Assembly (NCBI RefSeq): GCF_043290135.1 | Contig: NC_134707.1 | Location: 139,191,319-139,255,318 of the forward strand | Direction: 5' to 3' | DNA length: 64,000 nt | DNA from: Rhipicephalus microplus | Lineage: Eukaryota; Arthropoda; Arachnida; Ixodida; Ixodidae | In this document: positions 23,864 to 36,800 of the stretch, piece by piece | Numbering within the stretch: position 1 is the first letter of the stretch | Layout of the letters: each line of letters begins with the position of its first letter | The notes under the pieces: model-generated | Told to the model about the DNA's origin: nothing | What the model saw: only the letters and a program-made list of their open reading frames with translations | Database searches by the model: none | Translations under genes and position numbers: made by a program

Positions 23864-26800
23864 TTTGTAGTTTTTATTTTTCGAGTTTGTAGTTGTAGAT
23901 TTTCTAGTTGCAGAGTTCCTAAATGTGGAGTTTCTAGTTGTGGAGTTTCTTGTTGGGGTGTTTCTAGTTGTGAAGTTTCTAATTGTGGATTTTCTAGTTG
24001 CGGAATTTCTAGTTGCGAAGTTTCTAGTTGGGGAGTTTCTACTTGAATTTATAGTTGTGGATTTTATAGTTCCACAGTTTCGAGTTGCAAAGTTTCAAGT
24101 TGTCGAGTTTGTAGTTGCGGAGTCGCTAGTTGTGGAGTTTCTAGTTGCGGAGTTGCTAGCTGTGGAGTTTCTAGTCGCGGAGTCTCTAATTGTGCAGTCT
24201 CTAGTTTTGGAGTCTCTATTTGTGGAGTTTCTAGTTGTGGAGTTTATAGTTGTGGAGTTTCTAGCTGTGGAGATTCTAGTTGCGGAGTTTCTAGTTGCAG
24301 AGTTTCCAGTGGCGGAGTTTCTTGTTGCAGAGTTTGTAGTTGTGGAGTTTCTAGTTGTGAAGTTTTAGTTGTGGAGTTTCAAGTTGTGGAATTCATAGGT
24401 GTGGAGTTTCTAGTTGTGGAGTTTCTAGTTTTCGAGTTTCTAGTTACGGAGTTTCTAGTTGTGGAGTTTTTAGTTGTGGAGCTTTTAGTTGAGGAGTTTC
24501 TAGTTGTTGAGTCTCTAGTTGTGGAAGATCTAGGTGTGGAGTTTCTAGTTGCGGAGTTTCTTGTTGCGGAGTTTCTAGATGTGGAGTTTCTAGTTGTGGA
24601 GTTTTTGGCTGTGGAGTTTATAGTTTTCGAGTTTCTAGTTGTGGAGTCTCTAGTTGTGGAGTTTCTAGTTGTGAAGTTTCTAGTTGCGAAGTCTCAAGTT
24701 GTTGAGTTTCTAGTTGTGGAGTTTCTAGTTGTGGGGTTCGTTGTTGTGGGGTTCGTAGTTGTGCAGTTTCTAGTTGTGGAGTATCTACTTGTGGAGTTTC
24801 CATTTGTGGTGTTTCTAGCTGTGGAGTTTCTAGTTGCGGAGTTTCTAGTTGCAGAGTTTCTCGTTCCGGAGATTTCTAGTTGTGGAGTTTCTAGTTGTGG
24901 ATTTTCTAGCTGTGGAGTTTCTAGTTGCGGAGTTTCTAGTTGGGGGGTTCGTAGTTGTGGAGTTCGTAGTTGTGGAGTTTCTAGTTGTGAAGTCTCTAGT
25001 TAGGGAGTTTCCAGTTGTGGAGTTTCTAGCTGTGGAGTTTTTCGTTGCGGAGTTTCTAGTGTCAGAGTTTCTAGTAGCGGAGTTTTCTAGTTGTGGAGAT
25101 TCTAGTGGCGGAGTTTCTAGTTGCGGAGTTTCAAGTTGTGGAGTTTCTAGTTGTGGATTTTCTAGCTGTGGAGTTTCTAGTTGCGGAGTTTTTAGTTGCG
25201 GAGTTTCTGGTTGTGGAGTTTCTAGTTCTGGAGTCTGTAGTTGTGGAGTATCTATTTGTTGGGTTTCAAGTTGTGGAGTTTCTAGTTGTGGAGTTTCTAG
25301 TTGTTGAGTTTCTAGTAGTTGAGTTTCCAGTTGCCGAGTTTCTAGTTGCGAAGTCTCAAGTCGTGGAGTTTCTAGCTGTGGAGTTTCTAGTTGCGGAGTT
25401 TCTAGTTGCGGAGTTTCTAGTTGTGGATTTTGTAGTTGTGGAGTATATAGTTGTGGTGTTTCAAGTTGTGGAGTTTCTAGTTGCGGAGTTTCTAGTTGCA
25501 GAGTTTCTAGTTCCGGAGTTTTCTAGTTGTGGAGTTTCTAGTTGCGGAGTTTCTATCTGTGGAGTTTCTAATTGCGGAGTTTCTAGTTGCAGAGTTTCTA
25601 GTTGTGGAGTTTCTAGTTGTGGAGTTTTAGTTGTGGAGTTTAAAGTTGTGGAATTTATAGGTGTGGAGTTTCTAGTTGTGGAGTTTCTAGTTTTCGGGTT
25701 TCTAGTTACGGAGTTTCTAGTTGTGGAGTTTCTAGTTGTGAGTTTCTAGTTGTGGAGTTTCTAGTTGTGGAGCTTTTAGTTGAGTTGTGGAGCTCTAGTT
25801 GTGGAGTTTCTAGTTGTGGAGTGTCTACTTGTGGAGTTTCTAGTTGTGGACTTTCTAGCTGTGGAGTTTCTAGTTGCAGGGTTTCTAGTTTCGGAGTTTT
25901 CTAGTTGTGGAGTTTCTAGTTGCGGAGTTTCTAGTTGCGGAGTTTCAAGTTGTGGAGTTTCTAGTTGTGGAGTTTCTAGTTGTGGAGTTTTTAGTTGTGG
26001 AGTTTCTAATTGTGGAGCTTCTTGATGGGGAGTTTCTAGTTGTGAAGTTTCTAGTTGTGGATTTTCGAGTTGTGGAGTTTCTAGTTGCGAAGTTTCTAGT
26101 TGGGGAGTTTCTACTTGAGTTTATAGTTGCGGATTTTCTAGTTGCAGAGTTTTAAGTTGTCGAGTTTCTAGTTGCGGAGTCTCTAGTTTTGGAGTTTCTA
26201 GTTACGGAGTTTCTAGCTGTGGAGTTTCTAGTTGCGGAGTCTCTAGTTGTGCATTCTCTGGTTTTGGAGTCTCTGGTTGTGGAGTTTCTAGTTGTGGAGT
26301 TTCTAGCTGTGGAGTTTCAAGTTGCGGAGTCTCTAGTTGTGCAGTCTCTAGCTGTGGAGTCTCTGGCTGTGGAGTTTCTAGTTGTGGAGTTTCTAGTTGC
26401 GGAGTTTCTAGTTGCAGAGTTTCTAGTTCCGGAGTTTTCTAGTTGTGGAGTTTCTAGTTGCGGATTTTCTAGTTGTGGAGCTTCAAGTTGTGGAGTTACT
26501 CGTTGTGGAGTTTCTTGTTGTGGAGTTTGTAGTTGTGGAGTATCTAGTTGTGGACTTTCAAGTTGTGGAGTTTGTAGTTGTGGAGTATCTAGTTGTGGAC
26601 TTTCAAGTTGTGGAGTTTCTATTTGCGGAGATTCTAGCTGCAGAGTTTCTAGTTGTGGATTTTCTAGCTGTGGAATTTCTGGTTGCAGATTTTTTAGTTG
26701 CGGTGTTTCTAGTTGTGGAGTTTCTAGTTGTTGAGTTTCTAGTTGCCGAGTTCTGTAGTTGCGAAGTCTCAAGTTGTAGAGTTTCTAGCTGTGGAGTTTC

Positions 26801-27222
26801 TAGTTGCGGAGTTTCTAGTTGCGGAGTTTCTAGTTGCGGAGTTTCTAGTTGTGCAGTTTTAGTTGTGGAGTCTCTAGTTGTGGAGTTTCTTGTTGTTGAA
26901 TTTCTATCTGTGGAGTTTCTATTTGCGGAGTTTCTAGTTGCAGAGTTTCTAGTTGTGGATTTTCTAGCTGTGGAGTTTCTGCTTGCAGAGTTTTTAGTTG
27001 CGGTGTTTCTAGTTGTGGAGTTTCTAGTTGTTGAGTTTGTAGTTGCCGAGTTCTTTAGTTGCGAAGTCTCAAGTTGTAGAGTTTCTAGCTGTGGAGTTTC
27101 TAGTTGCAGAGTTTCTAGTTGCGGAGTTTCTAGTTGTGGATTTTTTAGTTGTGGAGTCTCTAGTTGTGGACTTTCTAGTTGTGGAGTGTCTACTTGTTGA
27201 GTTTCTAGTTGTGGAGTTTCTA

Positions 27223-27251
27223 TTTGTTGTTTTTAGTTTTCAAATTTGTAG
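27223..27251 (+). repeat. Marker unit A3, first of four
   Basis: In this variant the core reads TTTTTAGTTTTCAAATTTG (TTTTTAGTTTTCGAATTTG in the last copy). Copies start at 27223, 30971, 36858 and 48626. It replaces A2 in the 23.9-39.5-kb HOR subtype and lies about 230-260 bp upstream of a GAATTT unit in the first three copies. Confidence 0.84.
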
Positions 27252-27814
27252 TTGTAGATTTTCTAGTTGCAGAGTTCCTAGTTTTGGAGTATCTAGTTGC
27301 GGAGTCTCTAATTGTGCAGTCTCTAGTTTTGGAGTCTCTAGTTGTGGAGTTTCTGGTTGTGGAGTTTATAGTTGTGGAATTTCTAACTGTGGAGATTCTA
27401 CTTGCGGAGTTTCTAGTTGCAGAGTTTCTAGTTGTGGAGTTTCTAGTTGTGGAGTTTTAGTTGTGGAGTTTAAAGTTGTGGAATTTATAGGTGTGGAGTT
27501 TCTAGTTGTGGAGTTTCTAGTTTTCGGGTTTCTAGTTACGGAGTTTCTAGTTGTGGAGTTTCTAGTTGTGGAGTTTCTAGTTGTGAAGCTTATAGTTGAG
27601 TTGTGGAGCTCTAGTTGTGGAGTTTCTAGTTGTGGAGTGTCTACTTGGGGAGTTTCTAGTTGTGGAGTTTGTAGCTGTGGAGTTTCTAGTTGCAGGGTTT
27701 CTAGTTTCAGAGTTTTCTAGTTGTGGAGTTTCTAGTTGCGGAGTTTCTAGTTGCGGAGTTTCAAGTTGTGGAGTTTCTAGTTGTGGAGTTTCTAGTTGTG
27801 GAGTTTTTAGTTGT

Positions 27815-30800
27815 GGAGTTTGTAGTTGTGGAGTATCTAGTTGTGGACTTTCAAGTTGTGAAGTTTCTAGTTGTGGAGTTTCTAGTCGCGGAGTTTTCTA
27901 GTTGCGGAGTCTGTAGTTGTGGAGTTTCTAGTTGTGGAATTTCTAGTTGTGGATTCTCTAGTTGCGGAGTGAGTTTCTAGTTGCGGAGTTTCTGGTTGTG
28001 GAGTTTCTAGTTGCAGAGTCAGTAGTTGTGGAGTTTCTAGTTGTGGAATTTATAGCTGTGGAGTTTCTAGTTGCGGAGTTTCTAGTTGTGGGGTTCGTAG
28101 TTGTGGAGTTCGTAGTTGTGGAGTTTCTAGTTGTGAAGTCTCTAGTTGGGGAGTTTCCAGTTGTGCAGTTTCTAGCTGTGGAGTTTTTCGTTGCGGAGTT
28201 TCTAGTTGCAGAGTTTCTAGTAGCGGAGTTTTCTAGTTGTGGAGATTCTAGTGGCGGAGTTTCTAGTTGCGGAGTTTCAAGTTGTGGAGTTTCTAGTTGT
28301 GGATTTTCTAGCTGTGGAGTTTATAGTTGCGGAGTTTTTAGTTGCGGAGTTTCTGGTTGTGGAGTTTCTAGTTCTGGAGTCTGTAGTTGTGGAGTATCTA
28401 TTTGTTGGGTTTCAAGTTGTGGAGTTTCTAGTTGTGGAGTTTCTAGTTGTTGAGTTTCTAGTAGTTGAGTTTCCAGTTGCCGAGTTTCTAGTTGCGAAAT
28501 CTCAAGTCGTGGAGTTTCTAGCTGTGGAGTTTCTAGTTGCGGAGTTTCTAGTTGCGGAGTTTCTTGTTGTGGATTTTGCAGTTGTGGAGTATATAGTTGT
28601 GGTGTTTCAAGTTGTGGAGTTTCTAGTTGCGGAGTTTCTAGTTGCAGAGTTTCTCGTTCCGGAGATTTCTAGTTGTGGAGTTTCTAGTTGTGGATTTTCT
28701 AGCTGTGGAGTTTCTAGTTGCGGAATTTCTAGTTGGGGGGTTCGTAGTTGTGGAGTTCGTAGTTGTGGAGTTTCTAGTTGTGAAGTCTCTAGTTAGGGAG
28801 TTTCCAGTTGTGGAGTTTCTAGCTGTGGAGTTTTTCGTTGCGGAGTTTCTAGTTGCAGAGTTTCTAGTAGCGGAGTTTTCTAGTTGTGGAGATTCTAGTG
28901 GCGGAGTTTCTAGTTGCGGAGTTTCAAGTTGTGGAGTTTCTAGTTGTGGATTTTCTAGCTGTGGAGTTTCTAGTTGCGGAGTTTTTAGTTGCGGAGTTTC
29001 TGGTTGTGGAGTTTCTAGTTCTGGAGTCTGTAGTTGTGGAGTATCTATTTGTTGGGTTTCAAGTTGTGGAGTTTCTAGTTGTGGAGTTTGTAGTTGTTGA
29101 GTTTCTAGTAGTTGAGTTTCCAGTTGCCGAGTTTCTAGTTGCGAAGTCTCAAGTCGTGGAGTTTCTAGCTGTGGAGTTTCTAGTTGCGGAGTTTCTAGTT
29201 GCGGAGTTTCTAGTTGTGGATTTTGTAGTTGTGGAGTATATAGTTGTGATGTTTCAAGTTGTGGAGTTTCTAGTTGCGGAGTTTCTAGTTGCAGAGTTTC
29301 TAGTTCCGGAGTTTTCTAGTTGTGGAGTTTCTAGTTGCGGAGTTTCTATCTGTGGAGTTTCTAATTGCGGAGTTTCTAGTTGCAGAGTTTCTAGTTGTGG
29401 AGTTTCTAGTTGTGGAGTTTTAGTTGTGGAGTTTAAAGTTGTGGAATTTATAGGTGTGGAGTTTCTAGTTGTGGAGTTTCTAGTTTTCGGGTTTCTAGTT
29501 ACGGAGTTTCTAGTTGTGGAGTTTCTAGTTGTGAGTTTCTAGTTGTGGAGTTTCTAGTTGTGGAGCTTTTAGTTGAGTTGTGGAGCTCTAGTTGTGGAGT
29601 TTCTAGTTGTGGAGTGTCTACTTGTGGAGTTTCTAGTTGTGGAGTTTCTAGCTGTGGAGTTTCTAGTTGCAGGGTTTCTAGTTTCGGAGTTTTCTAGTTG
29701 TGGAGTTTCTAGTTGCGGAGTTTCTAGTTGCGGAGTTTCAAGTTGTGGAGTTTCTAGTTGTGGAGTTTCTAGTTGTGGAGTTTTTAGTTGTGGAGTTTCT
29801 AATTGTGGAGCTTCTTGATGGGGAGTTTCTAGTTGTGAAGTTTCTAGTTGTGGATTTTCGAGTTGTGGAGTTTCTAGTTGCGAAGTTTCTAGTTGGGGAG
29901 TTTCTACTTGAGTTTATAGTTGCGGATTTTCTAGTTGCAGAGTTTTAAGTTGTCGAGTTTCTAGTTGCGGAGTCTCTAGTTTTGGAGTTTCTAGTTACGG
30001 AGTTTCTAGCTGTGGAGTTTCTAGTTGCGGAGTCTCTAGTTGTGCAGTCTCTGGTTTTGGAGTCTCTGGTTGTGGAGTTTCTAGTTGTGGAGTTTCTAGC
30101 TGTGGAGTTTCAAGTTGCGGAGTCTCTAGTTGTGCAGTCTCTAGCTGTGGAGTCTCTGGCTGTGGAGTTTCTAGTTGTGGAGTTTCTAGTTGCGGAGTTT
30201 CTAGTTGCAGAGTTTCTAGTTCCGGAGTTTTCTAGTTGTGGAGTTTCTAGTTGCGGATTTTCTAGTTGTGGAGCTTCAAGTTGTGGAGTTACTCGTTGTG
30301 GAGTTTCTTGTTGTGGAGTTTGTAGTTGTGGAGTATCTAGTTGTGGACTTTCAAGTTGTGGAGTTTGTAGTTGTGGAGTATCTAGTTGTGGACTTTCAAG
30401 TTGTGGAGTTTCTATTTGCGGAGATTCTAGCTGCAGAGTTTCTAGTTGCGGTGTTTCTAGTTGTGGAGTTTCTAGTTGTTGAGTTTCTAGTTGCCGAGTT
30501 CTTTAGTTGCGAAGTCTCAAGTTGTAGAGTTTCTAGCTGTGGAGTTTCTAGTTGCGGAGTTTCTAGTTGCGGAGTTTCTAGTTGCGGAGTTTCTAGTTGT
30601 GCAGTTTTAGTTGTGGAGTCTCTAGTTGTGGAGTTTCTTGTTGTTGAATTTCTATCTGTGGAGTTTCTATTTGCGGAGTTTCTAGTTGCAGAGTTTCTAG
30701 TTGTGGATTTTCTAGCTGTGGAGTTTCTGCTTGCAGAGTTTTTAGTTGCGGTGTTTCTAGTTGTGGAGTTTCTAGTTGTTGAGTTTGTAGTTGCCGAGTT

Positions 30801-33800
30801 CTTTAGTTGCGAAGTCTCAAGTTGTAGAGTTTCTAGCTGTGGAGTTTCTAGTTGCAGAGTTTCTAGTTGCGGAGTTTCTAGTTGTGGATTTTTTAGTTGT
30901 GGAGTCTCTAGTTGTGGACTTTCTAGTTGTGGAGTGTCTACTTGTTGAGTTTCTAGTTGTGGAGTTTCTATTTGTTGTTTTTAGTTTTCAAATTTGTAGT
31001 TGTAGATTTTCTAGTTGCAGAGTTCCTAGTTTTGGAGTATCTAGTTGCGGAGTCTCTAATTGTGCAGTCTCTAGTTTTGGAGTCTCTAGTTGTGGAGTTT
31101 CTGGTTGTGGAGTTTATAGTTGTGGAATTTCTAACTGTGGAGATTCTACTTGCGGAGTTTCTAGTTGCAGAGTTTCTAGTTGTGGAGTTTCTAGTTGTGG
31201 AGTTTTAGTTGTGGAGTTTAAAGTTGTGGAATTTATAGGTGTGGAGTTTCTAGTTGTGGAGTTTCTAGTTGTGAAGCTTATAGTTGAGTTGTGGAGCTCT
31301 AGTTGTGGAGTTTCTAGTTGTGGAGTGTCTACTTGGGGAGTTTCTAGTTGTGGAGTTTGTAGCTGTGGAGTTTCTAGTTGCAGGGTTTCTAGTTTCAGAG
31401 TTTTCTAGTTGTGGAGTTTCTAGTTGCGGAGTTTCTAGTTGCGGAGTTTCAAGTTGTGGAGTTTCTAGTTGTGGAGTTTCTAGTTGTGGAGTTTTTAGTT
31501 GTGGAGTTTCTAATTGTGGAGCTTCTTGATGGGGAGTTTCTAGTTGTGAAGTTTCTAGTTGTGGATTTTCGAGTTGTGGAGTTTCTAGTTGCGAAGTTTC
31601 TAGTTGGGGAGTTTCTACTTGAGTTTATAGTTGCGGATTTTCTAGTTGCAGAGTTTTAAGTTGTCGAGTTTCTAGTTGCAAAGTCTCTAGTTGTGGAGTT
31701 TCTAGTTGCGGAGTTTCTAGCTGTGGAGTTTCTAGTTCCGGATTCTATAGTTGTGCAGTCTCTGGTTTTGGAGTCTCTGGTTGTGCAGTTTCTAGTTGTG
31801 GAGTTTTTAGCTGTGGAGTTTCAAGTTGCGGAGTCTCTAGTTGTGCAGTCTCTAGCTGTGGAGTCTCTGGCTGTGGAGTTTCTAGTTGTGGAGTTTCTAG
31901 TTGTGGAGTTTCTATTTGCTGAGTTTCTTGTTGCGGAGTTTCTAGTTGTGGATTTTCTGGCTGTGGAGTTTCTAGGTGTGGAGTCTCTAGTTGTGGAGTT
32001 TCTAGTTGTGAGGTTTGTAGTTGTTGAGTTTCTAGTTTTCGAGTTTCTAGTTGTGGAGTTTCTAGTTGTGAAGTTTCTAGTTGCGAAGTCTCAAGTTGTT
32101 GAGTTTCTAGTTGTGGAGTTTCTAGTTGTGGGGTTCGTAGTTGTGGGGTTCGTAGTTGTGCAGTTTCTAGTTGTGGAGTATCTACTTGTGGAGTTTCCAT
32201 TTGTGGTGTTTCTAGCTGTGGAGTTTCTAGTTGCGGAGTTTCTAGATGCAGAGTTTCTAGTTGCGGAGTTTTCTAGTTGTGGAGATTCCAGTGGCGGAGT
32301 TTCTAGTTGCGGAGTTCCAAGTTGTGGAGTTTCTAGTTGTGGAGTTTCTAGTTGTTGAATTTGTAGTTGTGGAGTATCTAGTAGTGGGCTTTCAAGTTGT
32401 GGAGTTTTTTAGTTGTGGAGTTTCTAGTTGCGGAGTTTTCTAGTTGCGGAGTCTGTAGTTGTGGAGTTTCTAGTTGTGGAATTTCTAGTTACGGAGTTTC
32501 TAATTGTGGAGCTTTTAGTTGAGGAGTCTCTAGTTGTTGAGTCTCTAGTTGTGGAATTTCTAGTTGTGGAGTTTCTAGTTGTGGACTTTATAGTTGTGGA
32601 ATTTCAAGTTGTGGAGTCTCTAGTGGCGGAGTGAGTTTCTAGTTGCGGAGTTTCTGTTTGTGGAGTTTCTAGTTGCGGAGCCAGTAGTTGTGCAGTTTCT
32701 AGTTGTGGAGTTTTTAGTTGTGGAGTTTCTAGTGTTTGAATTTCTAGTTGCCGAGTTCTTTAGTTGCGAAGTCTCAAGTTGTGGAGTTTCTAGTGGCGGA
32801 GTTTCTAGTTGTGGAGTTTTTAGTGGAGGAGTCTCTAGTTGTGGGGTCTCTAGTTGTGGAGTTTCTAGTTGTGGAGTGTCTACTTGTGGAGTTTCTAGTT
32901 GTAGAGTTTCTAGTTGTGGAGTTTCTAGTCCTGGAGTCTGTAGTTGTGGAGTAGCTATTTGTTGGGTTTCAAGTTATGGAGTTTTTGGCTGTGGAGTTTC
33001 TAGTTGTGGAGTTTCTAGTAGTTGAGTTTCTAGTTGCCGAGTTTCTAGTTGCGAAGTCTCAAGTCGTGGAGTTTCTAGCTGCGGAGTTTCTAGTTGCGGA
33101 GCTTCTAGTGGCGGAGTTTCTAGTTGTGGAATTTGTAGTTGTGGAGTATCTAGTTTTGGTGTTTCAAGTTGTGGAGTTTCTAGCTGTGGAGTTTCTAGTT
33201 GCGGAGTTTCTAGTTGCAGAGTTTCTAGTTGCGGAGTTTCTAGTTGCGGAGTTTCTAGTTGTGGAGTTTCTAGTTGTTGAGTTTCTAGTGGCCGAGTTCT
33301 TTAGTTGCGAAGTCTCAAGTTGTGAAGTTTCTAGCTGTGGAATTTCTAGTTGTTGAGTTTCTAGATCCGGAGTTTCTAGTTGTGGAGTTTTTAGCTGTGG
33401 AGTCTCTAGTTGTGGAGTCTCTAGTTGTGGAGTTTCTAGTTGTGGAGTGTCTAATTGTGGAGTTTCTAGTTGTGGAGATTCTAGTTGTAGAGTTTCTATT
33501 TGTAGTTTTTATTTTTCGAGTTTGTAGTTGTAGATTTTCTAGTTGCAGAGTTCCTAAATGTGGAGTTTCTAGTTGTGGAGTTTCTTGTTGGGGTGTTTCT
33601 AGTTGTGAAGTTTCTAATTGTGGATTTTCTAGTTGCGGAATTTCTAGTTGCGAAGTTTCTAGTTGGGGAGTTTCTACTTGAATTTATAGTTGTGGATTTT
33701 ATAGTTCCACAGTTTCGAGTTGCAAAGTTTCAAGTTGTCGAGTTTGTAGTTGCGGAGTCGCTAGTTGTGGAGTTTCTAGTTGCGGAGTTGCTAGCAGTGG

Positions 33801-36800
33801 AGTTTCTAGTCGCGGAGTCTCTAATTGTGCAGTCTCTAGTTTTGGAGTCTCTATTTGTGGAGTTTCTAGTTGTGGAGTTTATAGTTGTGGAGTTTCTAGC
33901 TGTGGAGATTCTAGTTGCGGAGTTTCTAGTTGCAGAGTTTCCAGTGGCGGAGTTTCTTGTTGCAGAGTTTGTAGTTGTGGAGTTTCTAGTTGTGAAGTTT
34001 TAGTTGTGGAGTTTCAAGTTGTGGAATTCATAGGTGTGGAGTTTCTAGTTGTGGAGTTTCTAGTTTTCGAGTTTCTAGTTACGGAGTTTCTAGTTGTGGA
34101 GTTTTTAGTTGTGGAGCTTTTAGTTGAGGAGTTTCTAGTTGTTGAGTCTCTAGTTGTGGAAGATCTAGGTGTGGAGTTTCTAGTTGCGGAGTTTCTTGTT
34201 GCGGAGTTTCTAGATGTGGAGTTTCTAGTTGTGGAGTTTTTGGCTGTGGAGTTTATAGTTTTCGAGTTTCTAGTTGTGGAGTCTCTAGTTGTGGAGTTTC
34301 TAGTTGTGAAGTTTCTAGTTGCGAAGTCTCAAGTTGTTGAGTTTCTAGTTGTGGAGTTTCTAGTTGTGGGGTTCGTTGTTGTGGGGTTCGTAGTTGTGCA
34401 GTTTCTAGTTGTGGAGTATCTACTTGTGGAGTTTCCATTTGTGGTGTTTCTAGCTGTGGAGTTTCTAGTTGCGGAGTTTCTAGTTGCAGAGTTTCTCGTT
34501 CCGGAGATTTCTAGTTGTGGAGTTTCTAGTTGTGGATTTTCTAGCTGTGGAGTTTCTAGTTGCGGAGTTTCTAGTTGGGGGGTTCGTAGTTGTGGAGTTC
34601 GTAGTTGTGGAGTTTCTAGTTGTGAAGTCTCTAGTTAGGGAGTTTCCAGTTGTGGAGTTTCTAGCTGTGGAGTTTTTCGTTGCGGAGTTTCTAGTGTCAG
34701 AGTTTCTAGTAGCGGAGTTTTCTAGTTGTGGAGATTCTAGTGGCGGAGTTTCTAGTTGCGGAGTTTCAAGTTGTGGAGTTTCTAGTTGTGGATTTTCTAG
34801 CTGTGGAGTTTCTAGTTGCGGAGTTTTTAGTTGCGGAGTTTCTGGTTGTGGAGTTTCTAGTTCTGGAGTCTGTAGTTGTGGAGTATCTATTTGTTGGGTT
34901 TCAAGTTGTGGAGTTTCTAGTTGTGGAGTTTCTAGTTGTTGAGTTTCTAGTAGTTGAGTTTCCAGTTGCCGAGTTTCTAGTTGCGAAGTCTCAAGTCGTG
35001 GAGTTTCTAGCTGTGGAGTTTCTAGTTGCGGAGTTTCTAGTTGCGGAGTTTCTAGTTGTGGATTTTGTAGTTGTGGAGTATATAGTTGTGGTGTTTCAAG
35101 TTGTGGAGTTTCTAGTTGCGGAGTTTCTAGTTGCAGAGTTTCTAGTTCCGGAGTTTTCTAGTTGTGGAGTTTCTAGTTGCGGAGTTTCTATCTGTGGAGT
35201 TTCTAATTGCGGAGTTTCTAGTTGCAGAGTTTCTAGTTGTGGAGTTTCTAGTTGTGGAGTTTTAGTTGTGGAGTTTAAAGTTGTGGAATTTATAGGTGTG
35301 GAGTTTCTAGTTGTGGAGTTTCTAGTTTTCGGGTTTCTAGTTACGGAGTTTCTAGTTGTGGAGTTTCTAGTTGTGAGTTTCTAGTTGTGGAGTTTCTAGT
35401 TGTGGAGCTTTTAGTTGAGTTGTGGAGCTCTAGTTGTGGAGTTTCTAGTTGTGGAGTGTCTACTTGTGGAGTTTCTAGTTGTGGACTTTCTAGCTGTGGA
35501 GTTTCTAGTTGCAGGGTTTCTAGTTTCGGAGTTTTCTAGTTGTGGAGTTTCTAGTTGCGGAGTTTCTAGTTGCGGAGTTTCAAGTTGTGGAGTTTCTAGT
35601 TGTGGAGTTTCTAGTTGTGGAGTTTTTAGTTGTGGAGTTTCTAATTGTGGAGCTTCTTGATGGGGAGTTTCTAGTTGTGAAGTTTCTAGTTGTGGATTTT
35701 CGAGTTGTGGAGTTTCTAGTTGCGAAGTTTCTAGTTGGGGAGTTTCTACTTGAGTTTATAGTTGCGGATTTTCTAGTTGCAGAGTTTTAAGTTGTCGAGT
35801 TTCTAGTTGCGGAGTCTCTAGTTTTGGAGTTTCTAGTTACGGAGTTTCTAGCTGTGGAGTTTCTAGTTGCGGAGTCTCTAGTTGTGCATTCTCTGGTTTT
35901 GGAGTCTCTGGTTGTGGAGTTTCTAGTTGTGGAGTTTCTAGCTGTGGAGTTTCAAGTTGCGGAGTCTCTAGTTGTGCAGTCTCTAGCTGTGGAGTCTCTG
36001 GCTGTGGAGTTTCTAGTTGTGGAGTTTCTAGTTGCGGAGTTTCTAGTTGCAGAGTTTCTAGTTCCGGAGTTTTCTAGTTGTGGAGTTTCTAGTTGCGGAT
36101 TTTCTAGTTGTGGAGCTTCAAGTTGTGGAGTTACTCGTTGTGGAGTTTCTTGTTGTGGAGTTTGTAGTTGTGGAGTATCTAGTTGTGGACTTTCAAGTTG
36201 TGGAGTTTGTAGTTGTGGAGTATCTAGTTGTGGACTTTCAAGTTGTGGAGTTTCTATTTGCGGAGATTCTAGCTGCAGAGTTTCTAGTTGTGGATTTTCT
36301 AGCTGTGGAATTTCTGGTTGCAGATTTTTTAGTTGCGGTGTTTCTAGTTGTGGAGTTTCTAGTTGTTGAGTTTCTAGTTGCCGAGTTCTGTAGTTGCGAA
36401 GTCTCAAGTTGTAGAGTTTCTAGCTGTGGAGTTTCTAGTTGCGGAGTTTCTAGTTGCGGAGTTTCTAGTTGCGGAGTTTCTAGTTGTGCAGTTTTAGTTG
36501 TGGAGTCTCTAGTTGTGGAGTTTCTTGTTGTTGAATTTCTATCTGTGGAGTTTCTATTTGCGGAGTTTCTAGTTGCAGAGTTTCTAGTTGTGGATTTTCT
36601 AGCTGTGGAGTTTCTGCTTGCAGAGTTTTTAGTTGCGGTGTTTCTAGTTGTGGAGTTTCTAGTTGTTGAGTTTGTAGTTGCCGAGTTCTTTAGTTGCGAA
36701 GTCTCAAGTTGTAGAGTTTCTAGCTGTGGAGTTTCTAGTTGCAGAGTTTCTAGTTGCGGAGTTTCTAGTTGTGGATTTTTTAGTTGTGGAGTCTCTAGTT

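Larger units (their letters stand above)
19890..27815 (+). repeat. 7,925-bp duplicated segment, first copy
   Basis: 19890-22305 recurs at 27815-30230 (offset 7,925) and 22305-27815 recurs at 31940-37450 (offset 9,635). The first copied part ends where the second begins (22305), and the target of the first begins where the source of the second ends (27815). The simplest reading is one tandem duplication of 7,925 bp, with about 1,710 bp gained later inside the second copy. Confidence 0.72.
23864..33498 (+). repeat. HOR block H5, longest (9,635 bp)
   Basis: Markers in order are A1 (23864), GAATTC (24389), GAATTT (25651), A3 (27223), GAATTT (27481), the 647-bp pair (about 28018-29311), GAATTT (29444), A3 (30971) and GAATTT (31229). 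The middle at about 27815-30230 copies 19890-22305 (offset 7,925). The stretch 28.6-31.5 kb also resembles 24.8-27.8 kb at offsets 3,793, 3,748 and 3,688, the steps being 45-bp and 60-bp deletions. The block is therefore a composite made by nested duplications, not a single ancestral period. Confidence 0.8.
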